Assembly (NCBI RefSeq): GCF_042684585.1
Contig: NZ_JBHULS010000003.1
Coordinates: 124,001 to 188,000, forward strand
Length of the DNA: 64,000 nucleotides
Source: Algorimicrobium sediminis
GTDB lineage: Bacteria > Bacteroidota > Bacteroidia > Flavobacteriales > Flavobacteriaceae
Direction of reading: 5' to 3'
Numbering within the stretch: position 1 is the stretch's first letter; each line of letters begins with the position of its first letter. The notes under the pieces were generated by a model. The model saw nothing but the letters and a program-made list of their open reading frames with translations, ran no database searches and was not told the origin of the DNA. Of the stretch, positions 25,848 to 35,236 are shown in pieces. Made by a program: the position numbers and the translations under genes.

Positions 25848-27230
25848 TTAGAGCAATTGTTTAATATTGGTATAAAAGTCGTCCGCATTTTCACAGCCTA
25901 TTTTTTTAATTAAACGGTTTTTTGCGACTCTAAATGAACCATGTGTCATGTTCAAAAGATCGGAACATTCTTTTGTAGACAAACTTAAAAGGGAACAATA
26001 AATAATGTGCGTTTCCTTTTCGCTTAAATTTTCATACTCTTTATGAACGTTATAAGCTAACTCCGGAAAATCGGTGTGTAACGTTTCAAATAAGGATAAA
26101 ATATTACTTTTATTATTTGCTTTGTCCAGCTTATAGTTGGTTTTAATAAAGTTATTTTTTAATACTTGCAATTTCTCCGTTTGGCGCTCAAAACGTTTCT
26201 CTAAAGTATAGAGTTTCTTGTAATAATTTTTTCTATCATTTTTTTGTTTAAACAAATAGAGTAGCACAAAAATTAGTGTGCTTAAAAGCCCGATAAGTAA
26301 CAACGTGACATTAGATTTTAATTGATTATTTTTTTCTTCAATAACCGTTCTATCGATCATTACACGCCCTAACTGCCCAGTCATAGTCGTGTACAACGCA
26401 TTATGATAGTATTCCGTGCTGTCCCGTGCTTGTTCCGATTTTTCAATTAACTCCAGTAACGCATCATGACTTAACAGGTGTCCGTAATCTCTTAAAACAC
26501 TTTCGTACAAGTTTAGCGCATAGGCATAGCGTTTATCTAGGGTGTAACCTTTTGCAGCGTTCATATAATAACCAATCACCATTTCTGGTGCCGCATTCGT
26601 TTTATCATTTACATAACCCAATACCTTATTATAATCTGCTGTTTTCCAATTAGGCAAACTATCTTTATAGTACGTAATTATAGGTAAAAGTTCGATAGCT
26701 TTATCTGGTTGGTTTAAATCTGCATAAGCCATAGCCGCATTGGCAGCCGATTGCACCAAATCTACATCCCGGAAAGCCGAACAGTTATCAGCTAATTCTT
26801 TAAACATAACAAAGGCATCTACGGCCAATTGCGCTTTCTTATTATATACAGCAACACCCACAAAATTGTTAATAATACCTATTTGAGTGGCTTGGTGCTG
26901 AGACGTGCAAATGTGATCATAAATTTCTTTTTTGTACCTGTTAAAATAGCGCTCTGACACATCCATAGCCTTTCCAATTCCTGATACTGTAATTAGCTGC
27001 TTTAGCGATACGTAAAATAGAGAATCCTTAACTGTTACATCGTCATTTAAAGCCAATGCTAACTGCAAAGCCTTTTCATTCGCTAAAATACTTGTGGCAA
27101 AATCACCAGATTTATAACTTTTTTGAGCGGTTTCTAATTGAAAAGATAAAGCATCTAACTGCGCAAAACCTTTACTGGATAAAAGGAATAGCACGGCATA
27201 TACCACAGTAAGTAATCGTAAATTTCTCAA
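25848..27230 (-). CDS. Membrane-anchored TPR/LuxR-type transcriptional regulator
   Basis: 460 aa. An N-terminal signal peptide (ends SKGFAQ) is followed by an alpha-helical, TPR-like region (about 25-270), one transmembrane helix (about 307-326), a coiled coil (about 332-375) and a C-terminal LuxR-type helix-turn-helix (ENLSEKETHIIYC... LSTKECSDLLN.. SFRVAKNRLIKKIG). The sensor part is thus periplasmic and the DNA-binding part cytoplasmic, a layout common in Flavobacteriia. It is encoded on the same strand just upstream of the surface-protein operon and is a natural candidate for its regulator (inference from position). Confidence 0.85.
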   Translation of the reverse strand: MRNLRLLTVVYAVLFLLSSKGFAQLDALSFQLETAQKSYKSGDFATSILANEKALQLALALNDDVTVKDSLFYVSLKQLITVSGIGKAMDVSERYFNRYKKEIYDHICTSQHQATQIGIINNFVGVAVYNKKAQLAVDAFVMFKELADNCSAFRDVDLVQSAANAAMAYADLNQPDKAIELLPIITYYKDSLPNWKTADYNKVLGYVNDKTNAAPEMVIGYYMNAAKGYTLDKRYAYALNLYESVLRDYGHLLSHDALLELIEKSEQARDSTEYYHNALYTTMTGQLGRVMIDRTVIEEKNNQLKSNVTLLLIGLLSTLIFVLLYLFKQKNDRKNYYKKLYTLEKRFERQTEKLQVLKNNFIKTNYKLDKANNKSNILSLFETLHTDFPELAYNVHKEYENLSEKETHIIYCSLLSLSTKECSDLLNMTHGSFRVAKNRLIKKIGCENADDFYTNIKQLL

Positions 27231-27308
27231 AACAATATAGAATAAATAGGGCCATTTAGTAGCACATGCTGCTACGTGCTACCATTAAGCTAAAATCTTC
27301 TATGAAGG

Positions 27309-27350
27309 TAAAAAAAAGATGCCTAATTCCGAAAAAGGTATTAGGCATCT
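27309..27350 (-). terminator. Rho-independent terminator after nqrF
   Basis: AGATGCCTAA pairs with TTAGGCATCT around a 13-nt loop; on the minus strand it is followed by a T-run. It ends the nqr transcript before the regulator gene. Confidence 0.88.
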
Positions 27351-27390
27351 TAAAAATTAAGGTAATTATTTAGATGTTCTGAAAGGAAAA

Positions 27391-28701
27391 TTAACCTCCA
27401 AAATCATCAAAACGTATGTTTTCATCTGGAATTCCAAAATCCTCACCCATTTTTTGAACAGCTTGGTTCATTAATGGTGGACCACAGAAATACAATTCTA
27501 TATCCTCTGGTGTTTCGTGGTGATTTAAGTAATGTTCAATAACACAGTTGTGAATAAACCCAACAAAACCATCTCCAGGAGCATCTAACGATTCTTTAAC
27601 TTTCCAATTATCCTCCTCTAAAGGTTCTGATAATGCTAAATAAAATTTAAAGTTCGGAAAATCGCGCTCCAATTCACGGAAATGATCTAGATAGAACAAT
27701 TCACGTTTAGAACGACCACCATACCAATAAGTTACTTTTCTACCAGTTTTTAAAGTTTTGAATAAGTGGTATAAATGCGAACGCATTGGCGCCATACCTG
27801 CACCACCACCTACGTACAACATTTCAGCTTCGGATTCATTAATAAAGAACTCACCATAAGGACCAGAAATGGTTACCTTATCGCCAGGTTTTTGTGCAAA
27901 AATGTAAGACGATGCAATACCCGGATTAACATCCATCCAAGTATTTTTAGCTCTATCGAAAGGTGGCGTAGCAATACGCACATTTAACATAATTTCGCGC
28001 CCTTCTGCAGGGTAAGAAGCCATGGAATACGCACGTTCTACTGTTTCTGTATTCTTCATAACAAGCGGCCACAACTCGAACTTATCCCATTCTGCTTGAA
28101 ACATATCTGGAGAGGCGTGTTCCTCTGGATGCGCCGTAATATCGATATCCGAAAATTTAATTTCGCATGGTGGGATTTCAATTTGGATATAACCACCCGC
28201 TTTGTAACCCATATCTTCAGGAATTTCAACTACAAATTCCTTGATAAAAGAGGCTACGTTATAATTTCTAACAACCGTAGCTTCCCATTTTTTAATACCA
28301 AAAACTTCCTCTGGAATGGTAATTTCCATATCCTGCTTTACCTTTACCTGACAGGATAAACGCGCTCCGGCTTGCAATTCTTTTCTACTAAAATGCGGTG
28401 TTTCTGTAGGTAAAGCCTCGCCACCTCCGGAAGTTACGTGACACTCGCACTGAATACAAGTACCACCACCACCACAGGCTGACGGTAAGAAAATTTTATT
28501 TGCACCAAGTGTGGACAATAAAGTATCGCCAGACGACACTTCTATTTCGCGCTCGCCATTAATTAAAATTTTAACGGGACCTGAAGGCGACAATTTTTGC
28601 TTAACAACTAATAATAAAGCTACCAATAATAGCGTAACCAGTAAAAAGGCTGCTACCGTAGCTAAAACAACTCCTAAAGTATTTGCGGCTAATATAATCA
28701 T
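27391..28701 (-). CDS. nqrF: Na+-translocating NADH:quinone reductase subunit F
   Basis: 436 aa, the NADH-oxidising subunit. An N-terminal membrane anchor (about 6-33) is followed by a 2Fe-2S ferredoxin domain with Cys76, Cys82, Cys85 and Cys117 (CGGGGTCIQC). The FAD domain contains ERAYSMASYP and GPYGEFF; the NADH domain contains YVGGGAGMAPMRSHL and YFCGPPLMN. Electrons pass from NADH through FAD and 2Fe-2S to the membrane subunits. Last gene of nqrABCDEF and closed by a terminator. A decayed copy of its last part lies about 5.7 kb downstream (21680-21905). Confidence 0.98.
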   Translation of the reverse strand: MIILAANTLGVVLATVAAFLLVTLLLVALLLVVKQKLSPSGPVKILINGEREIEVSSGDTLLSTLGANKIFLPSACGGGGTCIQCECHVTSGGGEALPTETPHFSRKELQAGARLSCQVKVKQDMEITIPEEVFGIKKWEATVVRNYNVASFIKEFVVEIPEDMGYKAGGYIQIEIPPCEIKFSDIDITAHPEEHASPDMFQAEWDKFELWPLVMKNTETVERAYSMASYPAEGREIMLNVRIATPPFDRAKNTWMDVNPGIASSYIFAQKPGDKVTISGPYGEFFINESEAEMLYVGGGAGMAPMRSHLYHLFKTLKTGRKVTYWYGGRSKRELFYLDHFRELERDFPNFKFYLALSEPLEEDNWKVKESLDAPGDGFVGFIHNCVIEHYLNHHETPEDIELYFCGPPLMNQAVQKMGEDFGIPDENIRFDDFGG

Positions 28702-28709
28702 AGTACGTT

Positions 28710-29450
28710 CTATTTAATTGTGTTATCGGCTACCGTTAAACTTGTTTTAACAATAGTATTTTCATCTGCATCGGCTTCCTGAACAGGCGCTTCCGCTTGG
28801 GTTGTTGTTTCTTCTGTTTCAACAGCATCATCGCCACCTGTAAGCATTCCACCAAAACTCATAAACCCAATAGCCATTAAACCGGTAATGATAAAGGTAA
28901 TACCTAAACCACGTAAAGGCGCGGGCACAGAGCTGTAACGAATTTTTTCGCGAATGGCCGCAATAGCAACAATAGCTAAAAACCAACCAATACCAGATGA
29001 TATACCGTAATTTAATGCCAAACCAAGTGTTTCAATTTCACGAGACTGCATGAATAATGAGCCTCCTAAAATAGCACAGTTTACCGCAATTAACGGTAAG
29101 AAAATACCCAATGAATTATATAAGGCAGGTGAAAATTTTTCTACTATAATTTCTACCAATTGTACCATTGTAGCAATGGTAGCAATAAACATGATAAAGG
29201 ATAAGAAACCTAAATCATAATCGGCAAACTCTGGTCCTAACCAAACCAGCGCACCTTCTTGCAATAAATACTGATCCAACAACCAGTTTAAAGGCACCGT
29301 TATAGCTAAAACAAAAATAACCGCTGCACCTAGTCCGACAGCTGTAGATACCTTTTTTGATACTGCCAGGTAAGAACACATACCTAAAAAGTATGCAAAT
29401 ACCATGTTATCTACAAATATCGATTTAAAAAATAACTCTATATGTTCCAT
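28710..29450 (-). CDS. nqrE: Na+-translocating NADH:quinone reductase subunit E, with C-terminal extension
   Basis: 246 aa integral membrane subunit with six predicted helices. Conserved parts: ELFFKSIFVDNMVFAYFLGMCS at the start, the NCAILGGSLF segment and GLGITFIITGLMAIGFMSF in the last helix. NqrE and NqrD hold the intramembrane iron centre. Unlike the roughly 200-residue enzymes of proteobacteria, it carries an additional acidic, threonine/glutamate-rich tail of about 40 residues (from about 205), ending TVADNTIK. It lies 8 nt upstream of nqrF. Confidence 0.96.
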   Translation of the reverse strand: MEHIELFFKSIFVDNMVFAYFLGMCSYLAVSKKVSTAVGLGAAVIFVLAITVPLNWLLDQYLLQEGALVWLGPEFADYDLGFLSFIMFIATIATMVQLVEIIVEKFSPALYNSLGIFLPLIAVNCAILGGSLFMQSREIETLGLALNYGISSGIGWFLAIVAIAAIREKIRYSSVPAPLRGLGITFIITGLMAIGFMSFGGMLTGGDDAVETEETTTQAEAPVQEADADENTIVKTSLTVADNTIK

Positions 29451-29518
29451 AATTTTATTCGTATTCGGTAAGTATCATGCTCCCTAATAACTTTTGGTGA
29501 CACGACTTACCCGTTCGT

Positions 29519-30163
29519 TTAGTCTTCTATTAATGCTTTGTTTTTACTACGTTGTACCCAAATAATAATACCTACAACAATCAAGGCCATTGGAGGTAGT
29601 ACCATAAAGCCATTATTTTCGTAACCTATAGCGTACAAGCCAGTTTTTTCTACAGCGTCGCCAAGTACTTTGTAACCAAATAAAGTACCAGAACCTAATA
29701 GCTCTCTAAAGAAACCAACAATTATTAAAATAACACCATAACCTAAAGCGTTTCCAATACCATCTAAAAAAGAACGCCATGGTTTGTTGGCTAAAGCAAA
29801 GGCTTCAAAACGTCCCATAATAATACAGTTGGTAATAATTAATCCAATAAAAACCGAAAGCTCTTTACTTAAACTGTAGGCAAAGGCCTTTAGTACTTGG
29901 TCTACAATAATTACCAATGTAGCCACAACAATAAGTTGTACGATAATTCTAATTTTTGAAGGAATAATGTTTCGCATTAACGAGATAACAACGTTACCCA
30001 CACCCATTACAAAAATAACCGAAATAGCCATTACTATTGAAGGTTTAAGCTGCGCTGTAATAGCCAAAGCCGAACAGATTCCTAAAACCTGTATCGTAAT
30101 TGGGTTATTATCCAATAACGGATCACTAATTAATTTACTATCTTTTTTTGATAAAAGTCCCAT
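29519..30163 (-). CDS. nqrD: Na+-translocating NADH:quinone reductase subunit D
   Basis: 214 aa, six-helix membrane subunit homologous to NqrE. Recognised by DNNPITIQVLGICSALA near the N-terminus, IITNCIIMGRFEAFA in the middle, with the conserved Cys of the intramembrane iron site, and the GYGVILIIVGFFRELLGSGTLFG segment. It overlaps nothing; 68 nt separate it from nqrE, the largest gap in the operon, with no evident promoter, and 7 nt separate it from nqrC. Confidence 0.97.
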   Translation of the reverse strand: MGLLSKKDSKLISDPLLDNNPITIQVLGICSALAITAQLKPSIVMAISVIFVMGVGNVVISLMRNIIPSKIRIIVQLIVVATLVIIVDQVLKAFAYSLSKELSVFIGLIITNCIIMGRFEAFALANKPWRSFLDGIGNALGYGVILIIVGFFRELLGSGTLFGYKVLGDAVEKTGLYAIGYENNGFMVLPPMALIVVGIIIWVQRSKNKALIED

Positions 30164-30170
30164 AGAGCAT

Positions 30171-30917
30171 TTAGTTTAAAGTCTTAAAATAAGGCATGTA
30201 CATTTTCACGTCTTTTTTCAGCATTGCCGAAACACCATCGCCTGTAATGGTAGCACCTGCTAGCGCATCAATTTCGTGATCGTCTTTTATTTCATTTTTA
30301 GGGTCGTTGTTTCCTTTAGCCACGGTAATTCCTACAAAGGCATCGCCATCTAGAAATTTTTCGCCTGTAAAATCGTCCATAAAATAGCGCTGCTTAATTT
30401 CCGAACCAAGACCAGGTGTTTCCGCTTTATGATCGAAATAAACACCCTGTACAGTCATGGATTTATCCAGTGCCACAAAGCCCCAAATAGCATCCCATAA
30501 CCCCTTTCCTCTTACAGGCACAATGTACACATCCTGACCATCTTTTTGCCCAACAAATAAAGGCAAACGTCTTTGATAGTCTGGGTTTTTAGCTTTTGTT
30601 TCTTCCTTTTTAATATCAATTAAGTAGGCTTCATCATCCTCAATTAATTCATCGCCTTGTAACACATATTGTTTGGTAATGTATTTCTCAAACTCGGCCT
30701 CTACCCTATCTGTAGGAACAAAGGCAACGTCATTCGGTCCTTTATTATCGTTTACCCCTAAAGCATACAAAATGTTTTGTTGCTTTTCATAACGCTCGTT
30801 TGCTTTTACTAGCGGTTTTAAGCCCGAGGCCAAACCTGCTAATATGGAGCCCACTATAACAACCATAACGATTGAAAAAATGACCGTGTAGCTATTTTTT
30901 TCTGTATCTATTGCCAT
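30171..30917 (-). CDS. nqrC: Na+-translocating NADH:quinone reductase subunit C (covalent FMN)
   Basis: 248 aa. One N-terminal transmembrane helix (about 10-32), then a periplasmic FMN-binding domain with KAETPGLGSEI and the flavinylation site DALAGATIT near 217-225; FMN would be attached to Thr223 by ApbE. The usual Ser before Gly-Ala-Thr is Ala here. It accepts electrons from the NqrD/E iron site and passes them to NqrB. It lies 2 nt after nqrB. Confidence 0.96.
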   Translation of the reverse strand: MAIDTEKNSYTVIFSIVMVVIVGSILAGLASGLKPLVKANERYEKQQNILYALGVNDNKGPNDVAFVPTDRVEAEFEKYITKQYVLQGDELIEDDEAYLIDIKKEETKAKNPDYQRRLPLFVGQKDGQDVYIVPVRGKGLWDAIWGFVALDKSMTVQGVYFDHKAETPGLGSEIKQRYFMDDFTGEKFLDGDAFVGITVAKGNNDPKNEIKDDHEIDALAGATITGDGVSAMLKKDVKMYMPYFKTLN

Positions 30918-30919
30918 AA

Positions 30920-32125
30920 TTATGCTGTTTTTACTTTAATACGCTTCATTCTACGTTTTACATTACCTTGAACAACATAATGATCAATGGTTGGTGCAAA
31001 TACGTTCATTAATAAAATTGCTAAAAATACCCCTTCTGGATAGGCTGGGTTGAATACACGAATCATAATGGATATAAATCCAATTAAAAACCCGTAAATC
31101 CATTTTCCTTTGTTTGTTTGCGAGGCTGTAACCGGATCGGTAGCCATGTAAACAGCACCAAATAGAATACTACCAATAATTAGGTGCTGCCAGAACGGAA
31201 CGCTCATTAATCCGTAGAATTTACTTGAATCGGCAATCCAACCAGCATCTACAACCAAGTTAAAGATTAAGCCCATTACTAATGCACCAATAAGCGTACT
31301 TACAATAATTCTCCAGCTACCTACTTTGGTGAATATTAAAAATAAAGCACCTATAATAATTAGTAGTTTAGAAGTTTCGCCAACCGAACCTGGTATAACT
31401 CCCCAAAACATATCCCAATAGTCGTACATAACGGAATTATTTTGAGCGTAGGAACCTAAAATGGTTTCACCCGAAATGGCATCGGCTGTACCTGCACGCT
31501 CCACAGCGCCGTGTACCCAAACCTTATCGCCCGACATCCATGTTGGATAGGCAAAAAACAAGAATGCACGGATGGTAAGGGCTGGATTTAAAATATTCAT
31601 ACCCGTGCCACCAAATACTTCTTTACCGATAACTACGCCAAACACTACTGCAACAGCTAGCATCCATAACGGAATATCCACAGGAACAATTAAAGGTACT
31701 AACATACCTGTTACTAGGTAACCTTCTTCAACTTCATGACCCTTAATAACTGCAAAAAGAAACTCAACTGCCAAACCAACACCGTAGGAAACGGCTACTA
31801 ATGGCAATACAGTCCATGCTCCAATTATTAAGTTATCTAGCGTCCAAAAAGAAGCACCTAAAAAACCTTTAGCAGCTTCAATTTCGCCCAAGGCTAAATA
31901 GTGCTGGTAACCAGCGTTGAATATACCAAATATTAAACATGGCACTAAAGCTAAAATAACCACATTCATGGTTCTTTTTAAATCATCGGCTGCTTTAATA
32001 TGCGTCCCGTTTTCGGTGGTCATATTAGGCAGATACAAGAAAGTGTGAAGTGCGTTAAACGCTGGGGCCATTTTTGTCCCTCTGTACTTCTCCTTTAAAT
32101 TATGTAAATTACTTTTTAAACTCAT
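30920..32125 (-). CDS. nqrB: Na+-translocating NADH:quinone reductase subunit B (covalent FMN, riboflavin)
   Basis: 401 aa polytopic membrane subunit that forms the Na+ channel and quinone site. Conserved GKEVFGGTGMNILNPAL (about 168-184) and the region AISGETILGSY (216-226), where Thr221 is the expected ApbE-flavinylated residue. The motif usually reads SGAT; here it is SGET. The N-terminal helix and the LFGAVYMATDPVT segment are typical. It lies 39 nt downstream of nqrA. Confidence 0.97.
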   Translation of the reverse strand: MSLKSNLHNLKEKYRGTKMAPAFNALHTFLYLPNMTTENGTHIKAADDLKRTMNVVILALVPCLIFGIFNAGYQHYLALGEIEAAKGFLGASFWTLDNLIIGAWTVLPLVAVSYGVGLAVEFLFAVIKGHEVEEGYLVTGMLVPLIVPVDIPLWMLAVAVVFGVVIGKEVFGGTGMNILNPALTIRAFLFFAYPTWMSGDKVWVHGAVERAGTADAISGETILGSYAQNNSVMYDYWDMFWGVIPGSVGETSKLLIIIGALFLIFTKVGSWRIIVSTLIGALVMGLIFNLVVDAGWIADSSKFYGLMSVPFWQHLIIGSILFGAVYMATDPVTASQTNKGKWIYGFLIGFISIMIRVFNPAYPEGVFLAILLMNVFAPTIDHYVVQGNVKRRMKRIKVKTA

Positions 32126-32164
32126 ATTTTTAAATATTTTTCATTTTTGGTTGAAAATGAATCA

Positions 32165-33520
32165 TTATCCAATTTCTTTTATCATTAGGTCCAGTCCTTT
32201 TCTAATAATTTCCTGATGCGGCTGTTTGGACACGCATACAAATTCTGTTAAGGCAAAATCTTCTGGAGCTACTTCATACATACCCAAGGCCTCCATTTCA
32301 TCCAAATCGGAATACATACACGCTTTAAGTAATTGTAATGGGTAAATATCTAAAGGAAACACCTCTTCATATTTCCCTGTAAGTACAAATGCCCGATGCT
32401 CGCCATTGGTATTTGTAGTAAGTTCGTACTTTTTATTTGGCGTTAACCATGAAAATGTTAACGCGCGGGAAGTCGAAATTTTATCGAAAACAGGCTTATT
32501 CCATCCAAAAAATTCATAATCGTCTCCTTCAGGTATTACCGAAATAGTATTGCTGTAATAATCCAAACTTCCGTCTGGTTTTACTTGCTTACCGGTTAAT
32601 ACGTTTCCAGAAATGACACGATCATTACCACCCTTTTCTACGCCGTTATCGTAAACCATAGTCGCTACTTCGCTGCCTATTTTAGTTTTAAAATAACGTG
32701 GTTTTTTAACAGACGAGCCTACAAGCGCAACCAAACGCTCGGCGTTAAATTTACCTGTTAAAAGCAATTCACCCATAATAACTAAATCCTGTGGTGCAAC
32801 AGTCCAAACAGTTTCACCTTTATTTATAGGATCTATTTTATTTATTTGAGCACCCACATTTCCAGCTGGATGCGGTCCAGATACCTTGTGCAAAGAAACG
32901 CCTGTTAAGCCTGCTAAAGGCGAATTGGCATTTTTTCCAACCGATACATGCACTTGGCCCTCTGTAAGTTTACCTAATGCGGTAACAGCTGCCTGCAACT
33001 CGGCTTCCTTACCTTGCAATACATAGTCGTAATCCGCAGCTAAAGGTGCCGTGGCGTAACCCGAAATAAAAATAGCTTTTGGTGCTTTGTTTGGATTAGC
33101 AATAACATCGTAAGGTCTTTGCTTAATAAATGGCCAGCAACCAGAAGCTAATAAATGTGCTTTAACAGATTCTGATGTAGCAGATTCTAAATTAAACACA
33201 CCGTGGTCGTGATAAGCCTGCTCCTTGTCGGCTAAAATTTTCAACGCTAAAATACGACGTTTCTCACCTCTGGGAATATCTACTATTTCTCCCGAAACAG
33301 GCGATACAAACATAACAGACTCTTGAGCCTTATTGTAAAAAATAGGTTCTCCTGCCTTTACTTTCGCGCCAACTTTAACGATTAATTTTGGTGTAACACC
33401 GTGGAAGTCCTCTGGTCTAACCGTGCAAAAATTGCTAACAACAGCATTTTCAGTCACATATTCAGCAGCTCCTTTAAGCTTGATATCTAGACCTTTTTTA
33501 ATGGTAATGTCGTTTGACAT
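32165..33520 (-). CDS. nqrA: Na+-translocating NADH:quinone reductase subunit A
   Basis: 451 aa peripheral subunit and first gene of the operon. The N-terminal barrel-sandwich region resembles RnfC: IKLKGAAEY.. in MSNDITIKKGLDIKLKGAAE, then KVKAGEPIFYNK and GEIVDIPRGEKRRI. SGPHPAGNVGAQI (about 215-227) and the WTVAPQDLVIMGELLLTG segment are NqrA signatures. It lacks cofactors in known structures and participates in quinone binding. A TACCTTTG promoter element lies about 50 nt upstream. Confidence 0.97.
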   Translation of the reverse strand: MSNDITIKKGLDIKLKGAAEYVTENAVVSNFCTVRPEDFHGVTPKLIVKVGAKVKAGEPIFYNKAQESVMFVSPVSGEIVDIPRGEKRRILALKILADKEQAYHDHGVFNLESATSESVKAHLLASGCWPFIKQRPYDVIANPNKAPKAIFISGYATAPLAADYDYVLQGKEAELQAAVTALGKLTEGQVHVSVGKNANSPLAGLTGVSLHKVSGPHPAGNVGAQINKIDPINKGETVWTVAPQDLVIMGELLLTGKFNAERLVALVGSSVKKPRYFKTKIGSEVATMVYDNGVEKGGNDRVISGNVLTGKQVKPDGSLDYYSNTISVIPEGDDYEFFGWNKPVFDKISTSRALTFSWLTPNKKYELTTNTNGEHRAFVLTGKYEEVFPLDIYPLQLLKACMYSDLDEMEALGMYEVAPEDFALTEFVCVSKQPHQEIIRKGLDLMIKEIG

Positions 33521-33569
33521 GTTATAAATCTATTTTGTTAATAGTAAAAAATATGATTCCGAGATTTAC

Positions 33570-33577
33570 CAAAGGTA
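33570..33577 (-). promoter_or_regulatory. Promoter -7 element of the nqr operon
   Basis: Minus-strand TACCTTTG fits TAnnTTTG, 50 nt upstream of nqrA; a second candidate TAAATTTG lies at 33588-33595. Which is used cannot be decided by eye. Confidence 0.5.
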
Positions 33578-33715
33578 AAAATCGCTGCAAATTTACGAAA
33601 TTATACATCATTTTATGCCAGACTTCCTTTAAGTTTGTTATTTATATTCATTCTAAATAATGAGACTAGGGAAGGCACAAATTTTGCTTACCTTTAGCAT
33701 CTAAACAAAAAATGT

Positions 33716-34969
33716 ATGTTGAGAATAGTTTTTATTTGCGTCCTTATTATGGTATGCCCGTTGGTTTCTGCCCAGGTTGTCCAAGAAAAAGCACCTCCGG
33801 CTTATATTAAATCTATTACGTTTCAAGGGCAAACCGCCCAAAGTCAGTTACCCATAATTCAACTCGGGCAGCAGTTAATTTTGGAATTTGATGCCTTAAA
33901 CGGCGATGAAGCCGACTTTTACTACCAAATAAAACACTTCGACTACAATTGGGAACCTTCGCAACTTATGCAAAGCGAATATTTAAGCGGCATAGACAAT
34001 CAACGAATTCGCGACTACGAAAACTCCTTTAACACCTATCAAATATACTCGCATTACACGTTGCGTATTCCAAATGCGCAAACCAGAGGACTAAAAGTAT
34101 CTGGAAATTACATGTTATTTGTTTACAACGATTACGATGAATTGGTGTTTTCTAGAAAGTTTATGGTGCAGGAAAACATGGCAACCGTAGGCGTTTCTGT
34201 AAAACGCGCTCGCGATGTGCGCCAGGTTGAAACCATGCAAGGTTTGGACATTATTATAAACTCTAACAACATGCGTTTTAACAACCCACAACAAACAGTA
34301 AAAACATGCATTATTCAAAATAACAACCTACATACGGCCATTAGTAATGTTCCGCCTCAATATACATTAGGCAGCGAACTTGTTTACAAATACACCGATA
34401 AAATTTTATTTGAAGGCGGTAACGAATATTTTTATTTCGAAAACAAAGACATTCGTGGCGCCAACGCAGCCATACGTTATATTGAACTTAACGAATTATA
34501 CAGCAATTATTTATTTACCAACGCGCCCCGCTTTAACAAACCTTACACCTACAATCCGGATATTAATGGAAACTTTTTAATTAACGCCATTAACACCGAA
34601 AAACCAGCTATTGAAGCCGATTATGCGTGGATTCATTTTTCGCTTATTCTTCCTGAACTACCCAAAAATGAGTCGGTTTACGTGTATGGCAATTTTAACA
34701 ATTACGCTTTAGAGGACGCCAATAAAATGGTTTTTAATCCAGCCAACGGGTTATATGAAGTACCCATACTCCTAAAACAAGGTTTCTACAATTACAAATA
34801 TGTTGTAAAAAACAACCAAACTGGCGCATTAAATGAAAGTGCCATTAGTGGCAGCTTTTGGCAGACAGAAAACGATTATAAAGTGGTGGTTTACTTCCGC
34901 GATTTAGGTGGCAGATACGATCGTATTGTTGGTGTTGGTGAAGGCAATTCTACCAACATATCCAACTAA
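33716..34969 (+). CDS. DUF5103 / type IX secretion system plug protein
   Basis: 417 aa exported beta-rich protein. Signal peptide 1-19 (ends PLVSAQ) and an N-terminal domain with PAYIKSITFQG, LGQQLILEFDAL and FYYQIKHFDYNWEPSQLMQSEYL, the DUF5103 signature. C-terminal PESVYVYGNFN-type and GFYNYKYVV segments resemble carbohydrate-binding (E-set/CBM48-like) folds. DUF5103 proteins have been identified as the 'Plug' that seals the SprA translocon of the T9SS. The rest of the T9SS core is not here. Single gene. Confidence 0.85.
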   Translation: MLRIVFICVLIMVCPLVSAQVVQEKAPPAYIKSITFQGQTAQSQLPIIQLGQQLILEFDALNGDEADFYYQIKHFDYNWEPSQLMQSEYLSGIDNQRIRDYENSFNTYQIYSHYTLRIPNAQTRGLKVSGNYMLFVYNDYDELVFSRKFMVQENMATVGVSVKRARDVRQVETMQGLDIIINSNNMRFNNPQQTVKTCIIQNNNLHTAISNVPPQYTLGSELVYKYTDKILFEGGNEYFYFENKDIRGANAAIRYIELNELYSNYLFTNAPRFNKPYTYNPDINGNFLINAINTEKPAIEADYAWIHFSLILPELPKNESVYVYGNFNNYALEDANKMVFNPANGLYEVPILLKQGFYNYKYVVKNNQTGALNESAISGSFWQTENDYKVVVYFRDLGGRYDRIVGVGEGNSTNISN

Positions 34970-35236
34970 ATTATAAGTAAATCGTTTTCAAATCTGGCTG
35001 TTATAAGTAATATGGTGGCATTATTTTACAAAGCGTTTTAAAGTAAGCTTTTTTCATGCGTCCAAGCAGTAAAAACCCCATTTAGCTTCATGCCAGTTTA
35101 ACACCGTCAAGCGCCATAATTCTGTTAAAAAAAAGCTAATTATCTGGTATTAGACACCTTGTAAGAGTCTTTCATTTTAATTCCAAGATTTTATTGCTTA
35201 TTTTTACATAACGTAAAATTTAAAACCCGCCAAAGC

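Larger units (their letters stand above)
21680..27390. mobile_element. Accessory block bounded by nqrF and an nqrF 3' relic
   Basis: About 5.5 kb of surface-protein and regulator genes lies between the stop of intact nqrF (27391) and the decayed nqrF 3' fragment (21680-21905). The order intact gene, cargo, dead 3' end is what an insertion or one-sided recombination at the end of nqrF would leave. No integrase, transposase, inverted repeats or tRNA is visible, so the mobile-element label is inference from architecture only. Confidence 0.45.
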
